Shown: in pieces, positions 7,827-10,755 of the stretch
How the letters are laid out: each line of letters begins with the position of its first letter
How positions within the stretch are numbered: position 1 is the first letter of the stretch
NCBI GenBank assembly: GCA_015680635.1
Contig: JAABOA010000319.1
Location: 1 to 10,755, forward strand
Direction of reading: 5' to 3'
Origin: Lunasporangiospora selenospora
Lineage: Eukaryota > Mortierellomycota > Mortierellomycetes > Mortierellales > Mortierellaceae
DNA: 10,755 nt
Made by a program: the position numbers and the translations under genes
The notes under the pieces: generated by a model
Databases searched by the model: none
What the model saw: only the letters and a program-made list of their open reading frames with translations
Told to the model about the DNA's origin: nothing

Positions 7827-8477
7827 AGAAAGGATCCCTGGACAGGGTCGGGTTGGATCGGCAGCGCGCAAAATAGCATCCCGTTCCAGTACGGTGAGAG
7901 TGTGTAGCGATTTCCCAATCCTTCTATTCTTTACCTTACTCTCTCTCTCACGAGCGCATGGAGGAGACACAGTCCCTCCCCTTTGCCCCCTTCCCTTCTC
8001 CCTCGGTGAATTCCATAGATTGTCAGCCCTTGGGCGAGACTGGCGTGCCAAGGGACACAGGCGGAGGCCGCACTGGGTCTGTTGCCTGCACATGCGAGGC
8101 ACCACTTAGGGTGGCCTAAAAAGAAGATAGCAAGGGAGGGTAAGGAACAGAGAGATGGCCCTGACTCTCTCTTACTTTCTCTCCCATGCATCCCCCATGG
8201 ACTTGCTGCTCAAGGGGCAATGGGTCGTTGTGTGTTTCGTGCTCTTGCTTCGTCTCCTTGTCTAGCCCTTTTGTTGTCCGTCTGCGCAGAGCATTGGAGA
8301 GCAGGCGTTTATGTGTGTGATTGTGTGCTCTCCGTCGCCCTCGATGATGCAGATGTTGCTCAGGCACGGTCTGGTCTATTCAGAGCGCATATAGCTTTTT
8401 TCGGTCAATCCTTTCTGTTCATTGCTCCCTTTCCCTGTTTTTGGGCTACATAGGATCTATCTATCCTTGCCTCTTTT

Positions 8478-8493
8478 CTTTCTTTCTTTCTTT
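8478..8493. repeat. (CTTT)4 repeat in a pyrimidine-rich tract
   Basis: Four perfect CTTT units inside a pyrimidine-rich block that runs from about 8460 to 8590. Confidence 0.85.
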
Positions 8494-9985
8494 CCTTTCG
8501 TTGTCACTACATCTCCCTTTCTCTCTTTCTTCTCTGTCGCTTCCCCTGCCTCTCGCTACACCTCACTCCCCCTTCACTCACCTCTGCAATGGAATAAATC
8601 TCTGTCTTTCAGCAATCCTGACGCCTATGGGGGCGGAGAAGATTTTTTTTTTCTGGGGAAAGATACCTGCAGCCTAAAAAAGCAATGGGTCAGTACGATA
8701 TAGCCAGAGTGTTTGCGCCATTCGCTTTGACCAAGGATACGTGTTCTCACAATAATTCTTTCAGAGTATCAGTAATAAAACAGTATGAGCGGAATCTGAT
8801 GTGGCACCTCCCCCTTCCTATCTGGTACCACTCTGTTTCCAGTTCGGAGGAAACTCTGTTGCTTCGCCCAGCCAACCAGGAAGGTTTGCTGTGGGTTGTG
8901 GGCAAGCAGGTCGGTCGGAGTGAGGGACTGTAGTGGCTCTCTTGAGTCAACTATTCGAGCCTGGTCTCCAAGGGCGCCCTGTTCTATTTTCATCCATTTG
9001 ACAATGACCCGTACATGTGGTGCATCTCTTCCAGCTTGGGTTGTTCCCCGCAGCTACTCCTTAGCGTGGTGCCTGTCCATATTTTTTTTTGCACGGGCTA
9101 GGAGTGTGCGTGCGTGCGTGCTCGTGTTTGTGAATGTGTGTGTATGCGCGTGTTGGTGGGGTGCAGAGTACTTTCTTGAGGACGAGATCTTCTGATTGGC
9201 AATGAACTATTTGAGTCCTGCGTCTGTCCGTGTCCAATTGCTCCATCCTGGTCTGACCAACCATTTAGGAGACAAGCAGCAAAGAGAGGAACCAGGATGC
9301 AGAGCTCCTGCTCGAGCTCTCAAAGTCTGTTCCCGCTCTCGGGTGCTAAATGCCTGTTCCTCTCTTTGCGAATGTATCAAACGGCTGCTCCGCTTGGTTC
9401 ATCCCATAGCAAGCCTGGCAACCAGAGTAGCGCTGCTCTTGCAGTGATCGGCTGGTCCGAACAAAATAAAACAATAATGGCTGCATTCGGCCGCCCGTTT
9501 TCTTGGGCCCTTGCTCGCCCTTGAGCGAGGCGTGTTATTTTATCTAGTTCATCTCCTTCTTTGCCTTGCCTTTGCCTGGATAGGCGGCATGCTCTCGTGC
9601 GGGTTCTTTGAATCAGTCCGCGTCTTTTCATCTGACGGATTCCAGCCAGTCGCTTTATAATTCTCAAAAGGTGAACTCTCCCCCCCCACTCCTGTACACC
9701 TTTCAGGCGCGCGGATGCTCTTGCTCTATGCCCGCCGGAGCTCTCTCATTCTCTTTTTTCTGACTCCACCGCCTCCTCCGCCTCCTCCTTAATCCCGCCT
9801 GTGTGCTGGGCTAGGCCGAGCCTGTAGTCTTGCTCTCTCTCTCTCATTCTCTCTTTCCTTCAATACTGCGTCCTCTGCTGTTTATTATTATATTATCATT
9901 TTCATTATCATTATTGTTTTCTTCTTTTTCTTCTTTATTCTTTTTTCCCTTGGCCTTCCGCATTGCTCATGTCCCTCGCTCCTTC

Positions 9986-10010
9986 GTCTCGTCTCGTCTC
10001 GTCTCGTCTT
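9986..10010. repeat. (GTCTC)5 repeat
   Basis: Four perfect GTCTC units and a fifth reading GTCTT. Confidence 0.9.
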
Positions 10011-10193
10011 GTCCTTCCCGACGTTTCTGTCTGTTCCCTCTCCTCTGTCTCCTTCCTGCCTGTATTCCTCTTTAGTCCCGCCCTACCTGGCATTTGCTAT
10101 TTCTGCTCCCATTTGACAACGCCGTGTTTTTCTCCACGCCTGTCTGCACAGGTCTATTGCCGTTTAGGCTCGACATTGTCCATCGGTCGACTG

Positions 10194-10232
10194 CACACAC
10201 ACACACACACACACTCTCTCTCTCTCTCTCTC
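10194..10232. repeat. Compound (CA)n(CT)n microsatellite
   Basis: About ten CA units (10194-10214) run directly into about nine CT units (to 10232). Confidence 0.95.
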
Positions 10233-10699
10233 CCTCTCCCTCTCTCACTCCCGTATCCTGCCTCCGAACTTTTGGTAAACTTCAATTGCCCATTGACTAC
10301 TCCAGACTGTTGCTGTGCACAAAGCGAGACGATGCCCCCGCCTGCCCCACACAAACACATTCACAACAGACACCCATTCGACACTAACACTTGCAGCCCT
10401 TTTACTCCACACACCTCTGACTGCACACACTTTGCCCACGCTGCTCGACACTTTCTTTTTCTTTTTTCGTTTTCTCTTCTTTATCCATTCATCCTCCTAT
10501 GTGATCGGGTATCGGTCTATCCCTTTCTTGCCAGCTTTTCCAACCTCTGTTGCTCTTGTCCCACAGCTCGTCATCCGTTCTTGCTCGCCTGCCCCCACTG
10601 TGTCCGAACTTTGCTGCTGTAAGACGCCTGATCGCATGCCACTAGGCCGTCCTCCCACGGACCGCTTCCCCTGCCTCTCGCTATCTTTTGCAATCTCCA

Positions 10700-10702
<3 letters not shown>

Positions 10703-10744
<42 letters not shown>

Positions 10745-10754
10745 TCTCTCTCTC
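10703..10754. repeat. (TC)n microsatellite at the window edge
   Basis: TC repeats with a single extra C at 10741. The tract reaches the last bases of the window, so its true length may be greater and the contig or gene may continue past it. Confidence 0.95.
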
Positions 10755-10755
10755 A

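Larger units (their letters stand above)
7544..10755. other. 3.2 kb without a recognisable gene
   Basis: The first 150 bases should include the kelch 3' UTR; a T-tract followed by ATTCAG lies near 7568-7582. Beyond that I find no protein-like frame with family resemblance and no tRNA. The tract holds GA, CTTT, GTCTC, CA and CT repeats, long pyrimidine runs (8460-8600, 9830-10080, 10440-10755), a TG-rich stretch (9100-9160) and an inverted CCAAT box (TGATTGGC, about 9192-9199). TTTATAA occurs near 9653. The pyrimidine-rich plus strand toward the right edge fits a promoter/5' leader of a gene beyond the window, which is inference. Confidence 0.5.

Noticed and set aside
8027-8054. Inverted repeat CCCTTGG/CCAAGGG as a structured RNA or regulatory site
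   Set aside because: 7-bp arms with a 14-base loop are expected by chance in a 10-kb window and no surrounding gene gives it meaning.
8685-8933. 82-codon open frame beginning at an ATG
   Set aside because: Unremarkable composition, no motif, and opposed by open frames of similar length on the other strand, so chance is the simpler reading.
9514-9529. Hairpin CTCGC/GCGAG followed by T-rich bases, resembling a bacterial terminator
   Set aside because: The window is eukaryotic and the stem is only 5 bp. No RNA gene precedes it.
9969-10622. Open frame of about 217 codons on the plus strand, the longest in the right-hand tract
   Set aside because: It is built from CT/CA microsatellites and pyrimidine runs (Ser/Leu/Pro/Cys/His-rich, with THTHTHTH and LSLSLS stretches), has no recognisable domain, and several frames in the same area are open.

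Overview
The window looks like nuclear DNA of an early-diverging filamentous fungus, most likely a Mortierella-like species (Mortierellomycotina). I base this on three things seen here: GT-AG introns of about 110 bp, a single-exon F-box/leucine-rich-repeat gene of a type heavily expanded in that group, and a signal-peptide/kelch/single-membrane-pass gene of a second such family. A decayed gene of the AAA-ATPase-like/PD-(D/E)XK family, also abundant in Mucoromycota, adds support. The assignment rests on remembered family style, not on a database search.

Layout. Positions 1-38 are the 3' part of a tRNA-Glu gene cut by the window edge. It is followed by pol III T-tracts and a 9-bp tandem repeat (81-142) whose unit contains the predicted 5' acceptor strand of that tRNA. 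Positions 628-2970 (+) encode the main exon of an F-box/LRR protein; its start codon probably lies in a tiny upstream exon near 479-511. Positions 3318-4333 (-) hold a broken gene readable only in frame-shifted segments, in the order P-loop region, IPN-E motif, PD-(D/E)XK region. About 1 kb of non-coding DNA follows. Positions 5423-7543 (+) are a four-exon kelch/galactose-oxidase-like surface protein with one membrane helix and a cytoplasmic tail made of 24- and 13-residue tandem repeats. The remaining 3.2 kb (7544-10755) shows no convincing gene. It is rich in CT/GA/CA microsatellites and pyrimidine tracts and may be upstream DNA of a gene beyond the right edge.

The genes do not form a pathway. 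The F-box protein would be a substrate adaptor of an SCF ubiquitin ligase. The kelch protein would sit at the plasma membrane or in the secretory pathway. The AAA-ATPase-like gene is dead. The most notable features are the repeat-built tail of the kelch receptor, the relic gene with a destroyed P-loop, and the tRNA-acceptor-like minisatellite. I found no CRISPR array, operon, prophage or intact transposon.
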